From: Darksidea phi
Taxonomy: Eukaryota; Ascomycota; Dothideomycetes; Pleosporales; Lentitheciaceae
Direction: 5' to 3'
DNA length: 64,000 nucleotides
NCBI GenBank assembly: GCA_030770425.1
Contig: JASJFT010000010.1
Location: forward strand, 186,001 to 250,000
Positions within the stretch are counted from its first letter, which is position 1. The number at the start of each line of letters is the position of its first letter. Shown one piece after another: positions 54,159 through 64,000 of this stretch. The translations under genes were made by a program, and so were the position numbers. The notes beneath the pieces were generated by a model that was not told the DNA's origin, made no database searches, and saw only the letters and a program-made list of their open reading frames with translations.

Positions 54159-55840
54159 GGTTGAGCGACGGGGGGCTCGCGAATGCGCTTGGGATGCAGC
54201 TTGATGTTTTCGGCGCCGGGTAGCTCCTTGCGTTGGCGCGTGGAGGTTGCCTCGTGGGCAGCAGCGGCCGTACCGGCGCAAGGTAGCGACGAGTAGATGC
54301 TGTCGGCGGCAATTGCGTCGGGCGGGTGCGCGAGACGGGGCGAGAGTCGCAGAGGGTGGTGAGGGTGAGGAGAGCTCGAGGTACACGGGCGGGTGCGCGG
54401 GCGCGAGAGAAGGTAGAAGGTAGCAGGTAGGGGCTGATGAGGCTGGGCCGGCTCGCTAAGCTCAGGAAATGAGTGTCGGCTTTCACCACGCCAGCTCCCC
54501 ACACCAACCAAGGGCCCCGAGCCGAGCGGATGCAGCGCAGCACGGTGGATTCGAGGCGCACGATGGTCCCGGACGTACGGCAGCAGTGCGGTATCGGTGC
54601 GTCTGTGAATGCGCGCGCGAGGTGAATGCTTCGTTGGCAGCACCGTCAATGGCAACGCCCACACGCGGGCGAGCGACAGGGGCCGTCTTATGGGACATGG
54701 GACTGGGTGAATTGCACCCTCGCGGCCGCCCTCTAGCACGCCTCTGGCCTAGGGCCCTCGCTGCGGCCGCGAAGCACCGGCCAGGCGTCTTGGACATGAC
54801 CCGCGCTTGAGGGCAAGCTCGTCACACGGCGAAGAATGCGGCCAACCTGCGAGGAGGACGACTCCGAGTCTGTCCGTGGGCATTCGGTCCAGCCACAAGC
54901 CACACCCTACGACGGCGGTTAGGATAGACCCTAAGAGTGCCTTCGCGCAGCACCGGCCTATCAGGGCCGTCTCCAGCCTCTGGCACACCAACACTTCAAC
55001 CGCCACCACCATCCGCCATCCACCCTGGTCCCGTCCACTGGACCTTGCAGCAACCTCGCACCCTCTGCAGTCTATGTGGCATGTGCAGGTTGTTGTTGAT
55101 AGTGATTGGAGGTTCCACGGCGTTGTGGCGAGTGAGAGCGGTCCGTTGCATGTCGAGTCATCCGGCAAAGTGCCGGTCCCTGTATTCGGTGTATAAAAGG
55201 TCATGAGTCAATATAGAAAGCGTGAGCACTTGGGTATCGCAACTAAGTCATTTCCAAGCCTGCAAATGATTCACAGCTCTGTTCGGAGCCCCAGCAACAG
55301 ATGACGGTGAGATGAGCATGTAGAAAATATGGTTCAAGAACCGTCAAAGAAGCCGCGATCATGCAAGACGTCTAAGAGGGGTAGAGAAGACGCAGTTGAC
55401 AGTACATTATGTATGTAGCACATGCAGGTCCGCGTCACGTGCCGTTGTAATGCACGTGTGGAGTAATTACATAAGACTCGCGGAGCACTAAGCATCCAGC
55501 ACACTAAGCCGAAAGCGGAATAGGTCTGTTTACCAAAACATTGACTATCCAACATCGAACGCCCGACTCAGCATCGCCAACGCCGCCGTCGTTTTTGTGC
55601 TTCTCGCCGCGACGTAGCATGTTCTGGTGATATTGTTCGCTCTTTTGGAGTCTGCGCATTGGATACACATCTCATGGACACTGCCACGGAGAACCAGGTA
55701 TGCGACCACATAGGAAGCGCACCAGCGCAGTGCAAGTCTAACGTGGGCCGCATTAGGACGTCCGTAAGCCTACGGGCATACGACTACCGAAAAAGATACA
55801 TCTGCTCTCCTCGCCTCCGCGATCGAATGGCCTTGCCGAA
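54159..55840. other. Divergent intergenic region, 1.7 kb, GC-rich in part
   Basis: Lies between psr1 (minus) and the kinesin gene (plus). The first 800 bp are GC-rich and rich in CGCC/GCGC words, giving long incidental frames on both strands (up to about 190 codons) that show no domain; I do not call them. From 55200 to 55840 composition is ordinary. Both promoters and long 5' leaders probably lie here. Confidence 0.5.
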
Positions 55841-58800
55841 ATGACCGACGCTGCGACCAATGCCCGCGGCGCCATGGGACCGCCGCTGCTCCCCGCGGGG
55901 AGCACCAAACACAAGCCATCAGGGCGTAAGGTCGGAGCCGTCTACGAGCGGGAGACGCCATTAACATGTTCAGTTCCCGAGCCGGAAGCGAAAATGCGCA
56001 AGACATTGGCAGAACGCGCTGGCGAACCCATCGGCTCCAAGATCGCTGCTCCCACAACTTCGCGCACTGTAAACGGGGCTGTCAAGAACACACTTGCTAA
56101 CGGCTTGCGCCCATTTTCTGGGAGTGCTTCCCTCTCGCGCGTGCCCTCAAACAAGACGTTCAAGCACACAACGGCGAACTCGTTCGGCAACAGCGTCGGC
56201 CATGGTTCGAGGGCTACAGGTACGACTGGTTATGGGACTAGGCCAAAGTCTGCGTACGGCGGCCACAGTCGCAGTAAATCGCATCATCAGGCAGCTCGTC
56301 CCGCAAGCTCGTTTACCCAGCACGAGGAAGACGGGGAATCCGAGCGCAAAGGTGCGCAAGCTTTCTTTGTTTCTACGAACCCGCGAAGTCAGGATACACT
56401 CAAACTCTCCAAGAACTCCGCAAAAGCCCCAAACAATGTATCAAGCAGCCGCACGTGCTCACTCTATGTACCTCCCAAGAGGAACTCTCACCTGTCAGCG
56501 TCACGGTCCATATCATCTCCCTCTTCTCTCTTTGCGATAAGTACGATGCCAGAGGGACCTGCCGATTCCGACGCTGATGACATCTTGGATGGCTTCGGGG
56601 CGCTCACACTGAACGCTTCGACTGCTCAATGTCCTGCAAGTCGGATCGGACGTGGAACAACTTCTGGCAAGGATGCGGATATTTCCTTCAAGTCTAAAGC
56701 CTCCTCTTCCTTACTTCCACGACGCACACCGACTCGGCAGATGGCCCCTCCACCATCGCCTGTTCCAAGAACGCCTTCTAGGGCCTATACGCCACAGCTC
56801 TGCACACCCTTTCTGAATAGATATACTAACGACCGGTGTCCAGTGTTCGACGACTCTAGGGTAGCGAGCCTGGAAGCGCAGTTTGAAACGTTCAAGGAGC
56901 AGATCAAAGATGACTTGTCGCAACAGAACAATCTCAAAGATACTATCAAACTCTATGAGAGCAGAAGTACGTATTAGCACTGTCTTACCGTTGGCTGAAA
57001 GGACGCGTTCTATTCACCACAACAATGCTGACCAATTCTGTTTTAGATGCCGAATTGGAAGCTACGTGCGCGCAGTACCGAACGCTAATGGAAGAACACA
57101 AGACCGAGTTGAAGGACCTCAAAAGCCTTCTATCAACGACAAACATGGAGCTCGAAACGGTACGTCGAAGCCATTCTTTCGAGGTTGACGATCTTCGCCG
57201 GAAGCACCGCAACGAAGTAGAGGATCTCGAAGACCGACATCGGAAAGACTCCGAACGGTCACGACGAGACAACGAAGGGGCCGCAGACAAAGCCCGGAAG
57301 GAGTTCGAGACACAGATTGAGAAGCTTTTAAGGATGCATACCGAAGAGCTAGCGGAAATGGAGAAGAGGTTAAAGACCGAGTTAGAAGAGGAGCGAAGCA
57401 AAAGGCTGCGAGAGACGGAAAAAGTGCAAGCAGAATTCGCTTCAAAGCTAAGGAATGCTGGGCTTGAAGCAGACACCAAAGAACGCGAAGCCCAGCTTAT
57501 CCAAGGACAGCTGACCAACGTCAATGCGGAACTGGATCGAGAAAGAACTCTGAAGATAGGTCTCCAGGGTCAGTTAACACAAGTAACAACGCACAACCTA
57601 ACCCTGGAGGCTTCGAATAAGGCGATGAAGGAGAAGATCAATTTTCTGGAATCCGACAGCCAAGCGCAGTCATCGGCCTTTAATGAGCTCCATCGCCGGA
57701 TGCAAGAAGCTATTGAAGCCGCTGAGCTTGCGAACGAGAAGCTCCGCCAGGAGGAGACACTGCGCCGGAAGCTGCACAATCAAGTACAAGAGTTAAAAGG
57801 CAATATTAGGGTCATGTGCCGCGTCCGTCCAACCCACGACTCCGAGACAGACCCGGCCACGATTAGCTTCCCCGACAAGGACACGGACAGCAAGGAAGTT
57901 GCCATACAAGGTCCTGAAAGAACCACCGCCATGGGAGCGAACATCACACAGACACACTCCTATGCCTTCGATCGGGTGTTCGGTCCCTCATCGCAAAACA
58001 GCGAAGTCTTTGAGGAGATCAGCCAGCTGGTGCAAAGTGCGCTGGACGGCTACAACGTCTGCATTTTCTGCTACGGCCAGACCGGCTCCGGAAAGACATT
58101 CACCATGTCCTCCCTCGACGGAATGATTCCACGTGCTACTGCACAAATCTACTCCGAAGCCACTCGTCTCGAAGAGAAAGGCTGGCTGTACAAGATGGAA
58201 GGATCGTTCGTTGAAGTGTACAATGAAACATACAACGACTTGCTTGGCCGTTCGGAAGATCTGGATAAAAAGAAGCTAGAAGTCCGACACGATCCCGCGA
58301 AGAAGCAAACCACGCTTGAGAACGCTGTTTCGGTGGTGTTGGATGGACCGCACCGTGTCGAAGAAATTCTAGAACGGGCGAGCAAGAACAGAAGTGTGGC
58401 GGCGACGAAGGCGAACATGCGATCGTCGCGGTCACACTCTGTGTTCATCTTGAAGCTCGTTGGCGAGAACCGTATTACGGGAGAAAGAAGTGAGGGAACA
58501 CTTAACCTCGTTGACTTGGCTGGCTCTGAGCGCCTCGAACACAGTAAGGCGGAGGGTGCGCGGCTGAAGGAGACACAGAACATCAACAAATCCCTTTCCT
58601 GTCTGGGAGACGTGATAAATGCTCTTGGGTCAGCCAAGGAGGGGTCGCATGTCCCGTACCGGAACTCGAAGGTAAGTCCAACATTTTGGTCTCTAGTGAT
58701 GGCGATAAGAAAACGCTGACAAATATACATAGTTGACATATCTTCTTCAATATTCCCTCGGCGGCAACTCCAAAACTCTCATGTTCGTCATGGTCTCGCC

Positions 58801-58900
58801 GTTGCAGGCGCATCTTCAAGAAACAATCACCTCCCTCAAATTCGCGACCAAGGTGCACAACACACATATCGGGACGGCGAGGAAGCAGACAAAGGCATAA
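55841..58900 (+). CDS. klpA: Kinesin-14, C-terminal motor (KlpA/Kar3 type)
   Basis: Exons are 55841-56966, 57047-58671 and 58733-58900 (introns GTACGT..TAG and GTAAGT..TAG), giving 972 residues. Residues 1-330 are basic, Ser/Thr/Pro-rich and probably microtubule-binding. About 340-625 is a continuous coiled-coil stalk. The motor begins after the neck sequence at about 628 (GNIRVMCRVRP) and has the P-loop GQTGSGKTFTM (about 719), NMRSSRSHSVFILK (switch I), LVDLAGSERL (switch II, about 863) and SLSCLGDVINAL. It ends with SLKFATKVHNTHIG. Because the motor is C-terminal and follows the kinesin-14 neck, it should be a minus-end-directed dimer acting in spindle assembly and nuclear positioning. The product is about 200 residues longer than some KlpA proteins owing to the N-terminal tail. 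Confidence 0.95.
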
Positions 58901-59516
58901 ATACCCTTCGGCCTCTGTAGGGGGGGTTTTTGGTATGATGGCGCTCGATTTGCGAATCGGAATGGAGTTCACGGGCGCTTAACGGGGGGTTGGCTGGAGC
59001 GTGGGCAAGAGTATGTTGATGTTCATCTATATTCTCACAGGTTCTGGTCGGCATGCTGGCCGTCTAGTTGTCTCATATGACGCTTCTTTGTTTCGTTCTG
59101 GATGCGCGTTCCGGTGTATTTTGGGCAACGAACAATGATACCATGAGTTCCGTGTCATGCGGCTCATTTCAAAGTATCTAGAGAAAGGAACGAGTGCGCA
59201 TCACGTCAAAGGCAGATTTTGGTGCAGGGTTCAAAATGCTTCGTGATGTTTAACTTTTTTTTGTACAGTAATTTTCGTAGGTATCATCATCATGCAACAT
59301 GCCCTTTTTGTGCCAGCAAAGAAGGCTTTTATCCAACCATGAAACAATACAGCAAACAATACAGCAGTCCGTCTAGCAGCCGCCACCAACTCCAGCAAAC
59401 AAATGTGTGGTTCCTCCATCGCCGTCACTGCAATTCATCGCATCCAGGTCGGGATTGCTCATCTCTATACGTGCTCAAGTGCGCCCAGCCGACTTGGAAA
59501 TCAGATGGTTATAGGT
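58901..59516. other. Convergent 3' flank between kinesin and CTP synthase genes
   Basis: Two opposite 3' ends face each other across 616 bp. Only short frames are seen. The distance leaves room for both 3' UTRs, and no repeat match was noticed. Confidence 0.5.
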
Positions 59517-61549
59517 CTAGAAGAGCCCACTGACGCCATTGGTCAGACCCTCAGCGCCGTTTACCCCAGTTCCATCCTGATACTCCTTCGTGACATTGTC
59601 CAAAATGCCAGCACTAGCGGCCACGAAGCCTAGGTAGGGCCGGCTCGGATCCAACACACGAGAGAGATATTCTGGATGGAATTGTACGCCTACGAACCAG
59701 GGGTGGTCCTTGATCTCGATGATCTCCATACGAACGCTCTGGTCGTCCTTACCTATAAAGCTGAGACCACCCTTCTCGAGCGTCTCAATATAGTCAGGGT
59801 TGACTTCATAGCGATGACGGTGTCGCTCCAGGATCTCGGTCTTGCCAGCATAAAGAGCACGGAGACGCGACCAATCACTGCCCTCTTGGAAGAACGTGGG
59901 CCGAAGGCCAAGACGCATGGTACCGCCCATGTGTTCCTTGCTGACTTCGGGCATGAACATGATGAGTTTGTTCTCGGCGTTCGACTTGAACTCTTCAGAC
60001 GTGGCATCCTTGATGTTGCAGATGTGGCGCGCATATTCGATAACGGCAACCTGCATTCCCAGGCAAACACCGAGGTAAGGCGTCTTGTTCTCGCGGGCCC
60101 ATTTAGCAGCTTGAATCATGCCTTCAGTTCCCCGTTCGCCGAAGCCACCGGGTACGAGGATGCCCTGCGCTGTGCAGACCTCATGCCAGGCCTTGTGGAA
60201 CTTAGCGGGGTCTTTCTCGCGGAACGCGGGCTCGAGGTGCTCCGAGTCTACCCAGCGAAGGTCCAGGCGACGATTGCAGCGCATTGCAGAGTGCTCGAGA
60301 GACTTGATAACGGAAAGGTACGAGTCGTGGAGCTCAATGTACTTTCCGACTAGCGCAACATGGACGATGTCCTGGTAACGGTGCTGCGAGCCGGTCAACG
60401 AGTTCCATTGTGCCCATGTCTTCCGACCTTTTGTCCTCAGGGCGGGAGAGATGGTCAAGCCGTCAAGGGCGAGTATCTTCTTGAGCAACGGAATGAGGCC
60501 CTGTTGTTCGAGTAGCATGGGGACCTGGTATATAGATGGCATGTCCCTAACCATGACCACCTGTTCAAAGTCGACCTGACAGAAGTGTGCAATCTTCTCG
60601 ATGGCGGCAGGATCGAGGGCGATTTCGCAGCGGCAGGCGATTAGATCAGGGACTAGGCCTAAATGTAGCGGTCAGCAAGCTCATCCAGGAGGGGGGGTCG
60701 GCACCTATGTCACGCACCCGCACTACGGACCGCCTTGATAGCCTGCTGCGTAGGCTTCGTCTTCTGCTCGCCATTGATGACTGGCACGTAAGAAACGTGG
60801 ATCTGGAGAAAATTGTCCTTGCCCGCACGCCGTCTCAGATGCGTCATGGCCTCGATAAAGGGCATGCTCTCGATATCGCCAACGGTACCACCGAGCTCGA
60901 TTATGCACACATCGGGCTCCTCGTTGGTGTCATCGACGGGTATCTGCGCGACCTTGATGATCCAGTCCTGGATCGCATCGGTGATGTGCGGCACAACCTG
61001 GACCGTCTTGCCCAGATAGTCGCCCTTGCGTTCGCGCTCGATGACATGTTGGTAAATCTTGCCCGTCGTGATGTTGTTCTCGCGCGTCAGGGTGATGTTG
61101 AGGTAACGCTCGTAGTTGCCGAGATCGAGGTCGACTTCGCCGCCGTCGGAGAGGACAAAGACCTCGCCATGCCTGTCTTCTGCTCAGCATGTGCCGGGCC
61201 GTAGACGGCAGCGGTCGATTGACGTACTCCTTGGGATTCATAGTCCCGGCGTCGACATTGAGGTACGGGTCCACCTTGATCGACGACACGTGCTGGCCCG
61301 TCAGTACACGGCGCTGCACGCGTCAAGCAGGGGCACTTATCTTCAGCCCAATCGTCTTGAGCAGCAGACCCGTCGAGGAGGCTGTGACGCGTGCGGTCAG
61401 TTCGGGAGCTGTGCAGGACTCGCGGCTCGCGGCATACCTATGATGCCCTGGCGTCCCATGTTAGTTTAGCGATGCAACAGCAACTGCACATGTCTGCTCA
61501 CCTTCCCCACGCCGCTGATGACGCCTCCAGACACGAGCACGTACTTCAT
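59517..61549 (-). CDS. ura7: CTP synthase
   Basis: Six exons: 61549-61502, 61447-61438 (10 nt), 61381-61341, 61289-61228, 61172-60718 and 60658-59517; total 585 residues. The synthetase domain reads [66 protein letters not shown] and [20 protein letters not shown]. The glutaminase domain has [19 protein letters not shown] (nucleophile Cys about 404) and HPEY (His about 533, Glu about 535). It converts UTP to CTP with ATP and glutamine in the cytosol and forms filaments in fungi. Two joins are unusual: the 10-nt exon encodes only part of GIIA, and the third intron begins AT and ends AC. The frame is continuous only with these joins. A canonical-end alternative for that intron would need AT..AG and would add one His. 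Confidence 0.93.
61290..61340 (-). other. Probable AT-AC intron in CTP synthase
   Basis: This is a 51-bp segment starting ATAAGTGCC directly after the codons for GLK and ending GGGCCAGCAC before GTG TCG TCG ATC AAG, with a branch-like TACTGAC nine bases before the end. Removing it yields [13 protein letters not shown], which fits the conserved CTP synthase order without gap. No GT donor in the segment gives an open frame. Confidence 0.7.
61438..61447 (-). other. 10-nt micro-exon of CTP synthase
   Basis: The bases GGCATCATAG lie between an intron ending CCAG and one starting GTATGC. They supply Gly-Ile-Ile and the first base of Ala in the invariant SGVGKGIIASSTG block. Without them the conserved sequence is interrupted. 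Confidence 0.85.
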
Positions 61550-62087
61550 GGCTGCTTGCAGTGTCCTCGGTGCGGTGGGGGGAAGGGGAAAGAAGCCAAG
61601 TCGAGCGCACCGCCGACAAAGAATTTTGTGTAGTTCGGTCGGTGGGGCCCGCGCTAAGGGGGAGTGCATGTGCGTGCAGCCACTAAGCTGTGACTACACC
61701 AAAAGAGGTTCGCGACCATCAATCCTTCTCTCACTGCCAATTTCAACCTCACTCCATCCTGCGCCAGCTGCGAATTCAAAAGTGGTAATTGTCATGGGCA
61801 GAATACAAGCTATCAATTGGTATCGTGCTTCTGATGCTTCGGTAAATGCATTACACCATGGCCGCCTCCACCGGTGCACGTCCTATCCGCGTGCTAAGCC
61901 CCGGCCGCCCGCCATGTGGAAAAGTAAAAATGTCGTTCGTCGGGTCGTGAGAATGCTAATCGCTATCTGAGAAAATGCTTCAGATATCCAAAAATACCCG
62001 CCATGCCCAGTGCTCTAATGGCAGATGATAATAATATACCCGAAAACTCGAGGCGGTAGATGCCTGCCTGCCGCGTGGAAGACGCCG
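61550..62087. promoter_or_regulatory. Promoter region of CTP synthase; 3' flank of velC
   Basis: 538 bp between two minus-strand genes. No coding signal or recognised motif. Confidence 0.5.
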
Positions 62088-63573
62088 TTACTCCTTGCGC
62101 CGTCGCTTTGCCAGCTCATCGTCGTCTACTTCTTCGTGGTCTTGACTTTGCGTAAGTCGCTTGCGAGCCAAGGCTTTTTCGTTGCCCTTTTTGACCTGAA
62201 TATTACATCCTTGCAGCTTCAGCGCCCGCGTGAGGGCGCTGCTGGGCCGCATTCCGGGGAAGTCCTTGGCCGTGTAGACGGTGAAGACGTCGCTCAGGAC
62301 TTCGTTCAATACTGGGGAGAAACCTCCCACATGGAGATTCATTGGGTCGAGACGCATCAGGACAAACCGAAGGCGGTACCTGCCGTGAGTGCGGCACGAA
62401 AGATCCGGGAAGCAGAAGAAGCAACCCTCGATGTTGTACTCGTCCTTGGCTACCGAGGGCGATGCTACCAGCTGGCCCATCAGGCGCCGCGTCGTCCGTC
62501 GATCGGGCTGGATGAGGGCCGTCTCCTCGCTGGTCCCCTCGGCATTCCATAATGTGCAGTGCACGACATTCAGCGAGTAGCGTGACTCTTCCTGTTCCGG
62601 AATGCCCGTCTTGGGATCGCTGACAATGAGCTGGATGATTGGCGGGGGGTCGATGACTCTGCGGTCTCGTTCGCCGAAGCCGCAGGCTCGGGCAGCAATA
62701 GGCTGCTGCCGCACGAGGAGCTCGTAGTTGAGATTCCTGCGCTCGTCAGTCGGGATCCGGCTTCCTCTTGCGGTCATGGCATGCTTACAGTTGCTCGTTG
62801 TACACGGGCTGCGGTATGGAGCCAGGTAGCGGGATGGGCCGGGCTTCTTGCCGGGGCGGAGGGCCAGCAGCTGGGGCTTCAGCATAGGCTAGCGAACCCA
62901 GGGTACTTGGTACGGAGCCTCGGTGCGAATGCGAGTGCGAGCCCACGGACCCGCGGAATGGAGTCGAGCTCGACGCATAACTCGGCGTGTAGCCAGGCGA
63001 CGGATGCGGAGCGTAGGAGCGCTGCTGCGAGGGTTCCACTGGCGACGCAAGGGAGCCGTACGGCTGCTCGTGATGCGCATGGTGATGTGCGGGCCGCGCA
63101 GGCTCCTCGTACGGGTAGCGTGGGTCGGTCAATCTCCTCGACGCGCGGGCGTCGAACTCGGAGCGCGGCGATATTGGCGGGCCATACTGCTGCGGCGAAT
63201 AGGGCGCGTCTGACCGCGATGGCGTGTAGGGATTCGAGTGCAGCAGCTTGTCCACGGGGGCAGCAGCGGGGCGGGGCAGTGGATGTGGGTGTTGAGGGGG
63301 GTGCTGGTGTTGATGTTGATGGTGGCCGTGGCCGTGGCGGGAGGGCTGGATCGAGGGCAGCTGGGTGACGGGTGAGCGGAACGGGTAATCCGAGCGCGGC
63401 GGCGGGAGCACCGAGTCGGGCGGGATCTGGAGCGGCGGCAGACGGCGGTGGTGGTGGTGGTCGAGGAAGGCGGGGGCTGTGAAGATGGGCGGCTTCTGAG
63501 TCTCGGTCATAGCTGTCGTCTGCGAGGGTGGATTCGGCGGGAGGAGCAGCGGAGCAGGTGGTGGTTGGGGCAT
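62088..63573 (-). CDS. velC: Velvet-domain regulator, VelC type
   Basis: Two exons (63573-62789 and 62736-62088) join across a 52-bp intron into 477 residues. The N-terminal half (about 1-262) is Pro/His/Ser-rich and disordered, with His runs (DHHHHRR, HGHGHHQHQHQ). The velvet domain starts at NLNYELLVRQQPIAARACGFGERDRRVIDPPPIIQL. It continues through YSLNVVHCTLWNAEGTSEE, RRLMGQLVASPSVAKDEYNIEGCFFCFPDLSCRTHGRYRLRFVLMRLDP and VLSDVFTVYTAKDFPGMRPSSALTRALKLQG, then a basic tail (AKRRRKE) that could serve as a nuclear signal. The order with a long N-terminal Pro-rich region and the RRVIDPPP/LMGQLVAS blocks suits VelC rather than VeA, VelB or VosA. Velvet proteins bind DNA and each other to control development and secondary metabolism. 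The intron position inside the first beta strand is as expected. Confidence 0.9.
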
Positions 63574-64000
63574 GCGTGTGTTATTATTTGTCCCAGGCTG
63601 CTGCAGGAAGCCGCATTGGGGAGGACTCCAGGTCGGCTTGTGCCAGCGGTCTCTGAGATTGGGCGGCCAGGGCGTGGTGCAATGGGGGACACAGCGTCAG
63701 GAATGCCTCGAATGTGGCGGGCGGTAGTCTTGTATGTGGCCGAGGTGGCCGTTTGGTCGACGCCAGCGGGGAGCGGTGCTCAGATGGACGCGGGCGGACC
63801 GGGGCAGCAGGATGCAGACGACGAGGATGGGGCTGGCAGCGATATGTATGGGGAGGCATGGAGTTGCATCCTGGATTGACGGCGGCCCAGGAGCACCGGG
63901 ATCCACGCCTCGCAGTGAGCTGTCGCTGCATCCACCTCGCATCGCACGGCGGCCGGCCATTGGAGCGCGGGCAGACTGACAGGGCCCAGGGCCCGCGGGT
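63574..64000. promoter_or_regulatory. Upstream region of velC
   Basis: GC-rich DNA to the window edge, with no convincing gene. A plus-strand frame 63448-63879 and several minus-strand frames are incidental. Confidence 0.45.

Noticed and set aside
54483..55204. Long frames in the GC-rich divergent region, e.g. minus 54749-55204
   Set aside because: High GC reduces stop frequency on both strands; the frames overlap each other and have low-complexity composition without a domain.
1..64000. CRISPR array or prophage-like block
   Set aside because: No regularly spaced repeats of suitable length were seen, and gene structure with introns excludes a prokaryotic source.

Overview
The window is nuclear DNA of a filamentous ascomycete (Pezizomycotina). 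The best guess is a dothideomycete, but the taxon is inferred, not shown. Evidence: short introns of about 43-60 bp with GT/AG ends and CTRAC branch sites, intact single-copy fungal housekeeping genes, fungal-specific families (velvet, fungal rhodopsin-like, EthD, LysM), and gene-poor TpA-rich patches with decayed repeat copies that look like the product of repeat-induced point mutation (RIP). I found no CRISPR array, rRNA or convincing tRNA. Coordinates given for spliced genes are the full genomic spans; exon limits were worked out by hand and are given in each entry.

Layout. Positions 1-17 kb are sparse and accessory-like. They hold a large unknown coiled-coil protein, an EthD-domain protein, a TpA-rich RIP-like desert, a large membrane protein with an internal 36-bp repeat and no clear 5' end, a LysM pseudogene abutting an oppositely oriented gene fragment, a frameshifted conserved fungal gene with a (GAC)13 tract, a GT8 glycosyltransferase, and several copies of two dispersed repeat families. 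Positions 16.6-27.3 kb carry a small secreted protein, a zinc-type alcohol dehydrogenase/enoyl reductase, an NAD-dependent epimerase/ketoreductase with a reading-frame problem, a ferric reductase, an F-box-like protein on a shared divergent promoter, and an auxin-efflux-carrier-type transporter. Positions 27.4-36.6 kb hold a protein with a STAND-like helical N-terminus, a phosphate-type MFS symporter with a CACGTG box upstream, an HpcH/HpaI aldolase and an Erg6-type sterol methyltransferase. Positions 37-48 kb hold a second large membrane/ectodomain protein, a small hypothetical divergent from homoserine O-acetyltransferase, and a fungal rhodopsin-like membrane protein, separated by long spacers. 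Positions 48.6-64 kb are a dense housekeeping block: Sds22, a PlsC-type acyltransferase, a Psr1-type CTD-like phosphatase, a kinesin-14, CTP synthase and the velvet regulator VelC.

How the genes relate. I see no complete biosynthetic cluster. The reductase/epimerase pair is close together and on one strand but lacks a backbone enzyme. The most unusual structural signal is in CTP synthase: its coding frame is restored only by a 10-nt micro-exon followed by an intron that begins AT and ends AC, resembling the rare U2-type AT-AC introns. The most informative decay signal is at 9.8-10.8 kb, where two oppositely oriented gene remnants meet at their truncated 5' ends.
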